From assembly GCA_003194525.1 (NCBI GenBank), contig NBIV01000004.1, forward strand, positions 248,001-312,000: a stretch of DNA of 64,000 bases, written 5' to 3'. Below the pieces are notes generated by a model, which was not told where the DNA came from, did not search any database, and saw nothing but the letters and a program-made list of their open reading frames with translations. A program made the position numbers and the translations under genes. Shown here one piece after another: positions 56,507 through 64,000 of this stretch (position 1 is its first letter; each line of letters opens with the position of its first letter). Origin of the DNA: Gracilariopsis chorda (taxonomy: Eukaryota; Rhodophyta; Florideophyceae; Gracilariales; Gracilariaceae).

Positions 56507-56600
56507 GTCTCAAATTGAGCCATGCTGATTGCTACCCTTGTACCCTTGGCAGTCCGCTTTTTTGCGAATCATTCGTCCCAAATCACACGTTGTCTCAGAT

Positions 56601-56641
56601 TGAGCCGGTTTGAACTATCTTAGATAGTTCAAACGGGCTCA
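56601..56641. repeat. 41-bp near-perfect palindrome upstream of SF3B3
   Basis: Two 20-base arms (56601-56620 and 56622-56641) around a single T, with one mismatch; the inner 13 bases of each arm (GTTTGAACTATCT) pair perfectly. The centre lies 195 bp before the SF3B3 ATG. The flank TCTCAGATTGAGCC is close to the nearby pogo end TCTCAAATTGAGCC, so it may derive from joined transposon ends, or it may be a control site. Confidence 0.85.
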
Positions 56642-56815
56642 AACCATAGTGACTTGTATGATCCGCTGGTTGAGTCGCGACTGAGTTGCATCACCCATCC
56701 ATGTGCAAGTTTCGCCTACACCTTCACGCTGAAGTGCGGATAGCTGTCTCCATAAACTTACACCCTTCGCTCCCTACTAGCAAGAGAAGCTTTTCTGCAG
56801 GAACTGCTCGCCTCA

Positions 56816-59800
56816 ATGAAGCTCTACCACTTAACAGCAATACCTCCGACTGCGGTTAATCACATGACACAAGGTTCTTTTACTGCTCCTCGACAACAAG
56901 AGTTGATAACCGCCGCCACATCCACGCTCCATCTATATCGACTGCAACCAAAGCAATCGCAGCTTCAACCACTCTTCCGCCTTGATACATTCTGCCAGAT
57001 AACACAACTCAGCACCTTCAGACTTCCTGGCACACGTCGCGACCATATCGTCCTCCTCACCGATTCCGGTAACCTCACTGTGTTACAGGCTGATATTTCA
57101 ACGCGTACATTTATCCGCCTTCACTGTGAGCCTTTTGGGAGGACCGGCATTCGGAGATGTGTGCCCTCACTATACCTGGCAGTAGAACCGCGCGGGCGTG
57201 CGTGCATGATAAGCGCAGTGGAGCGCCAAAAATTTTGCTATGTTCTGAATAGAGATGGTGAGAACCGCGTAACAATTTCCTCTCCTCTTTCATGTCACAG
57301 ATCGAATGTTGTCACATACTCCACAGTTGCGATTGACGTTGGGTTCGAAAACCCGATGTTTGCAGCTCTGGAGCGTGCCTACTCTTCGAATGCGCAGAAG
57401 ATGTTGGTATACTACGAACTTGACCTTGGTTTGAACACTCTCGTTCGAAAAATGCAATCTTCTGTTCGCGATTCTTCTTATGTAATGCTCATGGTTCCAG
57501 GCGGTGATGACGGACCTGGCGGGGTACTGTTATGCAGCGAAAATTATGTAACTTACCGCAACCTTTTGGAAGAAGACGATAATGGAAACTTAACTAAATT
57601 GAAACACCCGTGCCAGTTAGAGACGCGTCTTCCACATCGCGAGTTCATGCCATCGGGTACAATGATTGTTTCTGGCACAATGTATCACGACCGAAAGGGA
57701 AATGCTTTCTTTTTCTTATTGTGTACTGAGCACGGGGATCTAGTTAAGGCGGATCTCCAATGGACGGTGGAAGGAGGCGTCACTTCCCTAAAACTTGCAT
57801 ACTTTGACTCTGTTCCGATGCCGTCTATCGGTATGTGTATCTTTCGATCAGGATATTTGTTCCTCGCTTTGGAAGGATCGGATTCTTTCTTGCTCCAATT
57901 TCGTACCGTTGACGTTCCAGAAGACAGCCCCGGTCAGTCTATTGCACGAATTCATTCAGCCAGTGAAATGGATGTGGACACTGAGGGCGGCAAGAGCAAA
58001 GATGACATACGGCGAACAGGGAACTTCGAATACAAGAGAAAACCTCGGCTTGAGTTCTTGCTGCTCGTGGCTTCAATCGAATCTCTCGCTCCTCTGCTTT
58101 CTCATTCCACGGTCTCATTGCAATCTGGAGAAACAGCTTTGGTTTGCGCAACGGGAAGACGCTCAGGGGGTTCCGTTCGTTTGATTCGTCGCGGCATAGG
58201 CGTTCTTCAGATGTCCGAACCGTTGAGCATGGGTAGTCGAATTCGGAATATATTTGCTTGCAAGAAGAATGCGGAATCTCTGCATGACAGTTTTATTGTT
58301 GTCGCATTTGATAAACGTACCAAAGTTCTTGCCGTCGGCGAGACAAAGGTGGAGGAGACGGCCAACTCAGGGTTTGAACTGCACCAAACTACCCTTTGCG
58401 CTGCTCAAATTGGCTCGTCTTCGTTTGTACAGGTATATAGACAAGGTGTGCGATATATCGCAAGCGGTAAGGTGGAGGACGCCAAAGAGTGGAAACCACC
58501 CGTTCCATCTCGAATTACTGCAGCTTGCTGCAACAGTGCCCAGGTTGTAGTGTGTCTTTCTTCCGGTGCTCTTGTCTACTTTGAGGTAGACGTTGCCAAT
58601 GACCTTCTGTTAGAGGTGGAAAAGGTAGCAGGGGCTTTGCAACCGACTGGGGAACATGAAGATATCACTCATGGGATAGCAGAAGATGACAACATGCCAG
58701 TTCTTGCAATCGCAGACATCTCCCGTGGACTGGCGAAAGCATCTATCTTCGCTGTTGCGGACAAAGCTTCGACGAAAGTAAGACTGTATCAAGTACAGGC
58801 GAATGGAAAGTTACAGGCTTTGGGATTGCACGTCGCACCGGCAGTTGTTGAAAGTCTTGCGCTCACTGACTTTGGATACGTTGAAACCATGTTGGGATCT
58901 AATAGCCGAAAGCCTGAAGCCGTCAAAGCTATATATGACCCAATGCTCACGCTTATCATTGGAACGAAACACGGAGCCATGGTCAGGCTTAGTGTAGACT
59001 CTGTAACTGGTGCAATGTCTGGGAAGAGGAGCACCTTTCTTGGACCGGATCCGGTGAACGTCCGTGTTGTGAGGTTGGCAGGTGTTCCCACCTGCCTAGT
59101 AATGGGAAGCAGACCGTGGCTACTTTTTCGACAAGGTAGCCGTTTAATAATGTCTCAGATGTGTACGAGTGCCTTTGAAAAGGCAGCTGCCTTTTCTTCG
59201 GAACAGTCCCCCGATGGATTAATTGCAGCGACGGATTCAAAACTTCATCTTCTCTGTATTGATATACTACAAGCAATCACTTCTTCCGGTGAACTGCCAT
59301 CGAAAATACCTACTCCGTGTGTTCCAGTTCCTACCGTTCTGGGCTCCATGTTTCAGCTCTCAAGAACGAGAACTCTTGGCACACCCAGAAAGCTCATCTT
59401 TATTGAGAACGAACCTGTAGCGAAAAGGCATTCAGATCTCGCCAACGGGCATCAGAAGCGAGAGAAGCATCTAAGTTTGTTTGGTGTAATCGAAGCAGAT
59501 CACCGTGCTAAGTGCTCGATTCCCTTTTCGAAAAAGGTGTTGAATACCGATTTGATCCCAGATTCCAATACCGGACCTGCAGAGGATGACGTAGGTTTCA
59601 TGAAGCCATCGGTTCCGGGTTCGTGGGTTTCTCAAATGCGAATCGTGAGACTGTTTGAGGAAAATGAAGATCCTAGTCTTGATGCACAAGATGATGAGGA
59701 CGACGAGTTTGATTCCACAAATTTGCTTCAAGACGACGGCATTCAAGCTTGCAAGGAAATCGAACTAGTGAGGTCTGAAGAACAGCATGAGACTGTCCTT

Positions 59801-60949
59801 TGTTCATGCTCTAGTAAGTCTTTGGGTGGCAGCGGCACCGCTGAACAGACGTTGTGCTATTTAGTACTCAGCATTGCCAAGAACCTTGTTCCATCTGGAA
59901 CAAGCCTAAGGCATGGAAAAGTTGCTAAGAAGGCGCAGGAACCAAACAGACATCCTACTGGAGCTCTTCGGGTGTATAGAATAGAAAGGAAATCCGCAAG
60001 ACCAATCTTTGTACACGAGACGGTGATTGAGGAACCATCCTTCGCTCTCGCAGCCTTTCGAGATATGGTTGCCGTGGGCATTGGCAGATCTATTCGTCTG
60101 TACGATTTAGGGAAGCAGAGATTACTCCGAAAAGGTGAATACAAATATGCGGTCCGCAATAGAGTCACAGCCATCGCCGTAAGTGGGGGAGATAGGATGT
60201 TTGTGGGAGATGTACAAGAATCAGTCACTCTATTCAAGTACATTGCCGGGTGGGAGACCGGAAGGGGGGTAGACTATGGACGAGTTGGTATGGAGCGTCA
60301 CGGCGGGCGGTTAGTATGTATTGCCAATGATACGCTTTGTCGATGGGTGGTGTCTCTAGTTGCGCTTGACTATAGCACTGTTTGTGGTAGTGATAAGTTC
60401 GGAAACATCTTCGTGCTGCGTTTACCCCAAGAGCTGGCGTCTATGGGAGACGAGCTAATGGGCGTTGCGACGATTGAGAACGGGGCTGGGATCGGAGGCT
60501 CTCACAAGGGAGCACATCAGCTGCATCTCGAGGCCTGCGTGCATGTTGGGGCAACGGTGATCAGCCTCACCCTGGGTCATTTGAACGGGCGTACAGAGTT
60601 AGAGATGGGACTAGAGGGCAAAGAAAAAAGTAAGCAAGAGGCTGTTGTCTACGCCACTATGGATGGAGCGGTTGGTGTGCTGGCCCCACTTGCGACATGG
60701 AACGAGGCAGAATTCGCTCGGCTTGTGGAGCATGAGATGCGAAGACGGTACTCCACTGTATGTGGTCGGGATCATCTGGCTTATCGATCTGCGTTCTACG
60801 CCTTGAAGAACGTTGTAGATGGCGATCTATGTGAGATGCTTAGGGCTTTGCCACACGAGGAGGTTATCAAGTGTTGTAGTTCTATTGGACAATCAGTCTC
60901 AGACGTGATGAAAAGGATAGACGAGCTGCGTGAGACATGGATTGGATGA
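56816..60949 (+). CDS. SF3B3: Splicing factor 3B subunit 3 (SF3B3/SAP130, Rse1)
   Basis: A single 1377-codon frame from ATG 56816, with no intron visible. SF3B3 is a three-propeller scaffold of SF3b in the U2 snRNP, helping branch-site recognition in the nucleus. Landmarks match the family along the whole length: MKLYHLT at the N-terminus; FGRTGIRRCVPSLYLAVEPR and ISAVERQKFCYVLNRD (about 105-145); DVGFENPMFAALE; VPGGDDGPGGVLLCSENYVT (about 225); ARPIFVHETVIEEPSFALAA; IRLYDLGKQRLLRKGEYKYA; CGSDKFGNIFVLRLP; and CGRDHLAYRSAFYALKNVVD (about 1315), followed by GDLCEML. The last blocks are the CPSF_A-type domain. It is about 160 residues longer than the human protein (about 1217), mainly from charged inserts near 370-410 and 860-1000, including an acidic DAQDDEDDEFDS tract. 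Paralogues DDB1 and CPSF1 fit less well. Confidence 0.95.
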   Translation: MKLYHLTAIPPTAVNHMTQGSFTAPRQQELITAATSTLHLYRLQPKQSQLQPLFRLDTFCQITQLSTFRLPGTRRDHIVLLTDSGNLTVLQADISTRTFIRLHCEPFGRTGIRRCVPSLYLAVEPRGRACMISAVERQKFCYVLNRDGENRVTISSPLSCHRSNVVTYSTVAIDVGFENPMFAALERAYSSNAQKMLVYYELDLGLNTLVRKMQSSVRDSSYVMLMVPGGDDGPGGVLLCSENYVTYRNLLEEDDNGNLTKLKHPCQLETRLPHREFMPSGTMIVSGTMYHDRKGNAFFFLLCTEHGDLVKADLQWTVEGGVTSLKLAYFDSVPMPSIGMCIFRSGYLFLALEGSDSFLLQFRTVDVPEDSPGQSIARIHSASEMDVDTEGGKSKDDIRRTGNFEYKRKPRLEFLLLVASIESLAPLLSHSTVSLQSGETALVCATGRRSGGSVRLIRRGIGVLQMSEPLSMGSRIRNIFACKKNAESLHDSFIVVAFDKRTKVLAVGETKVEETANSGFELHQTTLCAAQIGSSSFVQVYRQGVRYIASGKVEDAKEWKPPVPSRITAACCNSAQVVVCLSSGALVYFEVDVANDLLLEVEKVAGALQPTGEHEDITHGIAEDDNMPVLAIADISRGLAKASIFAVADKASTKVRLYQVQANGKLQALGLHVAPAVVESLALTDFGYVETMLGSNSRKPEAVKAIYDPMLTLIIGTKHGAMVRLSVDSVTGAMSGKRSTFLGPDPVNVRVVRLAGVPTCLVMGSRPWLLFRQGSRLIMSQMCTSAFEKAAAFSSEQSPDGLIAATDSKLHLLCIDILQAITSSGELPSKIPTPCVPVPTVLGSMFQLSRTRTLGTPRKLIFIENEPVAKRHSDLANGHQKREKHLSLFGVIEADHRAKCSIPFSKKVLNTDLIPDSNTGPAEDDVGFMKPSVPGSWVSQMRIVRLFEENEDPSLDAQDDEDDEFDSTNLLQDDGIQACKEIELVRSEEQHETVLCSCSSKSLGGSGTAEQTLCYLVLSIAKNLVPSGTSLRHGKVAKKAQEPNRHPTGALRVYRIERKSARPIFVHETVIEEPSFALAAFRDMVAVGIGRSIRLYDLGKQRLLRKGEYKYAVRNRVTAIAVSGGDRMFVGDVQESVTLFKYIAGWETGRGVDYGRVGMERHGGRLVCIANDTLCRWVVSLVALDYSTVCGSDKFGNIFVLRLPQELASMGDELMGVATIENGAGIGGSHKGAHQLHLEACVHVGATVISLTLGHLNGRTELEMGLEGKEKSKQEAVVYATMDGAVGVLAPLATWNEAEFARLVEHEMRRRYSTVCGRDHLAYRSAFYALKNVVDGDLCEMLRALPHEEVIKCCSSIGQSVSDVMKRIDELRETWIG

Positions 60950-61094
60950 TGCACAGAATCAGTACAGGCATCGGGCCTTACGCTCTTTGCAGCAGCGATT
61001 CCGGGTAGTAGGATCGGCTCGCAGCACACCTCTTCCTTAGGTCTCCGCGCAATGTCCGCAAAAACCCTACGAAACTGTGGGACCACAAGGCGAC
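60950..61094. other. SF3B3 3' flank
   Basis: About 145 bp between the stop codon and a LINE fragment, with no clear polyadenylation signal. The transcript end must lie here or inside the LINE sequence. Confidence 0.4.
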
Positions 61095-61560
61095 CAGCAG
61101 CTCCAAAAAGAGATCGACTTTCTGTAAGTGAAACAGAGAACTCTTGTCCGTCTTACTAGCGCAGAGCCAGTAAGGGAAATCCCAGAATCACTGTCAAATG
61201 TATTGACTCTAAGGCGGGCGCATACTGCCCTGTCGCAAATATTTACCGGTCACGTTCCGGCGCTACATTCAGTCTACGTTTCTACACAACAGGAAATGTT
61301 TCTGCCCGCTCGGATGTGGGCTCAACATACTTAATAGTGTAGACCATTTCGTTCTTAGATGCCGCCGAAGAGCGGCATCCCGGCGTCGAGAACTCCCGCC
61401 TCTCCGAGAGAGGCAGGGCTCTGATGCCGAATCAATAGTAAGGACATGGCCAGAAAAGCTGTTGGTTTATCTAGAGAGAGAGGGGTTCTTATCAATGTAA
61501 CCCCTACCGTAGTCTTGGAATTAGAGACACGAGCTCATATAAACACACACACACAAGGCG
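61095..61560 (+). mobile_element. LINE 3'-end fragment just downstream of SF3B3
   Basis: Closely similar to 20690-21160: QLQKEIDFL, QRTLVRLTSAEPVREIPESL, LTLRRAHTALSQIFTGHVPAL, then the same C-terminal CCHC and tail text in shifted frames. It ends with ATAAACACACACACACAA, an AC-repeat tail. It is 5'-truncated at the end of RNase H, as is common for LINE copies. In-frame stops and frameshifts are present. Confidence 0.75.
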
Positions 61561-61627
61561 ACCAAAGCGATATCTCAGAGAATCCTTCGTGAAATCCTCT
61601 CTCTCTCTCTTTTACGGGTACACCAGT

Positions 61628-62850
61628 CTAATTCCTACATAGTGTAGATCGCTTCATGTGAAAAAAGCGTTCTCTCGCTAGGAAGACCAGCATACATTCC
61701 GGCCACTTTTTGATGATTTCTCCAACATCCATCCCGTGTCTTTCTCGCATACTTGGCAGGCAGGTTCGGCGAGACCTTGTTCGCAAAGGACACCTTAGAA
61801 CAAAGTGGTCCACATCATTCAGTACTCCCGGTCGGCAAGTACACACGATTCTTCGCTTGTACAAGTGCGTTCCGAGCGGGTGCAAAAGAGGTGTATGGCC
61901 TACTGCAAACTGCGACAATGTAACTTCCGCTTCTCTTTGTGATACCACTTGTGTGAGCTCCTGAGGTATAGACTGAATAATTTTCCTACATCGTGTTCGA
62001 GACTTCACTCTTCGTTTCACTTCTGCGTAGTCCACTGGCACGTTTATCTGCAAGTGCTGAGGTAGTTCCAATGATTCTTTGGCCAAACTGTCTACAAGGT
62101 CGTTGCGGTGCAAACCGCAATGGCTCGGTACCCAGACCATATCCATAGTGCATGTTTTGCCAATCTCGTACAATGTACGTGATACTTGTTGCACAGAATA
62201 CGGCTGATCTCTTACAGCTCCTCGGATACTCTCAACCACGCTCTGAGAATCCGTTATCAGCCTTATGTGTCCAGTCCACCCAGATCCTATTCTTCCCTTA
62301 ACAACTTGAAGTGAGTGATATATTGCCCATGTTTCCGCATAAAACGACGTTGTCCCTATCCCTGCGGGCTCCATGCCAGTTTGGGGGGTAATTGATGCAT
62401 TCCACCAGATCGCAAAAGCACTTCCCCCAACCTCGGAAATGTTGAGTACACGCCATTTAAGTTTATGTCCATCGGCATCGAGTAACTCTTGATGTTCAGC
62501 GTCTATTTCGTATCCCATTACAAATCCATCGTCATATCGTATCACTATACTCGGTGTCCGATTATGTTTGTTTTGAAAGTTGGAAACAACTTCCGCATGG
62601 GCCGTGAAGCTGTTCGGATAATCAATCGATCCCGCGTACCATCCTTCGTCCCACTCCACAGCTGCTCGTAACGGTTGTGCTTCTTGAAGCCACTTCGGTC
62701 GCCCCACTGAGCCATCACTCCAGATCTCGCAATCGGCCGGTGGGAGCTTTTTCAATGTTTGTAGAGCCTGGTACCGCTGATGTGTGAAATCCTCAGCTGG
62801 CGTGTGCCCGTTGCCAACTGTTGAACTACAGCTTACCAGTTACGGAGTTA
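61628..62850 (-). mobile_element. LINE 3' part with intact RNase H and Tudor-like insert
   Basis: An uninterrupted frame of 375 codons from about 62755 to 61628 that stays open upstream to about 62830 (VGNGHTPAEDFTHQRYQALQ) without an ATG, so it is the 3' piece of a longer ORF. RNase H catalytic residues are all readable (numbering from codon 62755): D14 in EIWSDGSV, E141 in FYAETWAI, D169 in RLITDSQSV, and H212 with D219 in WVPSHCGLHRND. Between D14 and E141 lie about 127 residues, far more than usual. Residues 22-93 of that stretch read like a Tudor-type domain (VEWDEGWYAGSI, IVIRYDDGFVMGYEID). After RNase H come the basic linker, TLSQFAVGHTPLLHP, a CTC...NDVDHFVLRC cysteine/histidine cluster, and a C-terminal CMLVFLARERFFH. 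No RT is present, so the copy is 5'-truncated. Confidence 0.8.
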
Positions 62851-63138
62851 AACGCTACCGTTTCAAGACAATCCGACCGGATCGGCAGTGGTGGTAGGAC
62901 TGCTGACTTCGTCGCAAGGTGATGACATCCCTCTTCCGCGGAGGCGGTCGGTTTGCCAATCGCTTAGATGAGGATCCGCATTTTATTCCAACACCATAGC
63001 AGACCATTTTCGTGCTACCACTGCAACGCCGAGTCCTTGCCATTCCCTCGCAGACGGAAGAAATCTCTTCGGGACTTGGAGCCCTTCCTGGACATCAGGC
63101 CAAAGTGATCAACAGTGTTTTCAACTCGTGCCTGCACT
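62851..63138. other. Spacer between LINE fragments
   Basis: An Arg/Ser-rich minus-strand frame of about 62 codons is present, with no recognised domain. It may be part of one of the neighbouring LINE copies. Confidence 0.3.
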
Positions 63139-63390
63139 CTAGCTAACAAAAGCCTTTCTTTTCTGCACGCAGATCGACATTGGATGTAGATGAGTAGCGT
63201 GACCTACAAACACCTTAGAGAGAGCCGTTTGGGCTGCTCTTAGGGTAACATGTTCTTCCAACGAATCGAAGACATGAGTCGGCGGCTGAGTAGCGAGATC
63301 AGCTCTGAGTCTCTGCCAGACCTCCAAAGATTCCAGGGGAACACACTCTTGGCCCTCTAAGCAGGGAAAGCCCTGTTGTCGCACTGCTGC
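63139..63390 (-). mobile_element. LINE fragment, post-RNase H region
   Basis: Minus-strand text VWQRLRADL, EEHVTLRAAQTALSKVFVGH and ATHLHPMSICVQKR matches the region after RNase H in the other copies (LTLRRARTALSQIFTGHVP). The fragment has neither RNase H nor the terminal segment. Confidence 0.6.
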
Positions 63391-64000
63391 TGTCTATCTA
63401 CTTTCCCGATTCTACTATCCCGCAGAGCATAGGAACCCAATCAAACCAAATGGGGAATTACCAATGATTGACAGAAGCTCTGCAAAGTCTTGCAGGCGAC
63501 GTGTTTGGTGCCTTTGAGAGGTTTACAGGCCACCAACAACGTTTCAGAGTCGGTTACTATTCACAGCGGCCTTCCCCAGTTACAACAAACACGAATGGAT
63601 ACAGGTTTCACTTTGTACTTCAGAATATGTTCGAATTTATATCGCACTTTCCGAATTGGAATGCGCCTCGCGTTCACGCACACATGCACGAGGATGGGGT
63701 CACATTTTGCGATTTTGTCAGATTGGGATGAATTCATAAAGCTTCTCTCTGCTCTTGTCTGAAAACAAAGCAGTTGTCAAGTCGGATTCGGAACAGTTAG
63801 AAATGCAAACTATATGGGAGCACTGAAACTACTTCATTATAGTGGGTGGGAACGATTCAGGATCAATTTAATTGGTGCTAGGGCGGTGTCGCAGCTGGTC
63901 TGCCACTGCTCAAAACAACAACAACACTCATATACCTATGCCTTCGTGGAATGGGCAGAATACTTCATAGGATTTCGGCTTTGTATCTTTGTGCACGTGT
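63391..64000. other. Right-edge spacer
   Basis: No gene recognised. Two overlapping plus frames of 87-90 codons lack known domains. An AACAACAAC tract at about 63916 resembles LINE tails in this window. Confidence 0.35.

Larger units (their letters stand above)
53597..56540 (+). mobile_element. pogo-like DNA transposon fossil
   Basis: The transposase remnant at 53777-55050 lies between two inverted segments: AGGGTTAGCAATCA...CCCAATTTGAGAC (53597-53646) and GTCTCAAATTGAGCC...TGATTGCTACCCT (56507-56538). They match over two blocks (about 13 and 15 bases), with a longer spacer on the left, so they could be decayed terminal inverted repeats. TA lies just outside the right end (56541-56542), but no clear TA flanks the left. 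Borders are provisional. The right end falls about 280 bp before the SF3B3 start codon. Confidence 0.5.

Noticed and set aside
57111-59746. Frames on both strands within SF3B3
   Set aside because: Shadows of the SF3B3 coding frame without domains of their own.

Overview
The window looks like a transposon-dense piece of a eukaryotic nuclear genome around one clear housekeeping gene. That gene, at 56.8-60.9 kb on the + strand, is an unbroken 1377-codon frame for SF3B3 (SAP130/Rse1), a core subunit of the U2 snRNP SF3b complex. A splicing factor over 4 kb long with no visible intron points to an intron-poor lineage. Together with the mix of mobile elements, a florideophyte red alga (Chondrus-like) fits best. 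This is inference: no marker here fixes the species.

Layout. 1-3.0 kb: minus-strand Ty3/gypsy fossil running off the left edge. 3.0-3.8 kb: spacer with an 18-bp hairpin. 3.8-17.6 kb: Ty1/copia fossil split by a later Ty3/gypsy element (4778-16253) that has 546-bp LTRs and a TACCT target duplication. That gypsy element carries about 2.6 kb of antisense reading frames between pol and its 3' LTR. 18.6-21.4 kb: several LINE 3'-end fragments. 21.4-26.2 kb: gene-poor DNA with clustered short motifs. 27.3-28.3 kb: a possible host coiled-coil gene. 28598-31269: a PIF/Harbinger-like DNA transposon bounded by 23-bp inverted repeats and AGT duplications, with convergent Myb-like and transposase genes. 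31.5-33.35 kb: four tandem ~470-bp units rich in hairpins. 34.2-40.6 kb: a second, more decayed gypsy copy of the same family. 42751-49002: an LTR element with 513-bp LTRs, a TCTCC duplication and no recognisable reverse transcriptase. 49.9-51.95 kb: degenerate transposase-like gene. 53.6-56.5 kb: pogo-like DNA transposon fossil ending about 280 bp before the SF3B3 start. 61.1-63.4 kb: more LINE 3' ends, one with an RNase H domain that appears to hold a Tudor-like insertion.

Most genes here belong to mobile elements and do not form a shared pathway. Where parts do work together, they are partners within one element: transposase with Myb-like protein, or gag with pol. The most unusual signals are the Tudor-like insert in the LINE RNase H, the gypsy element's antisense module, the tail-to-tail Harbinger gene pair sharing stop-codon bases, and the multi-hairpin tandem array. 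All calls come from reading the sequence and from memory of families; no database search was possible.
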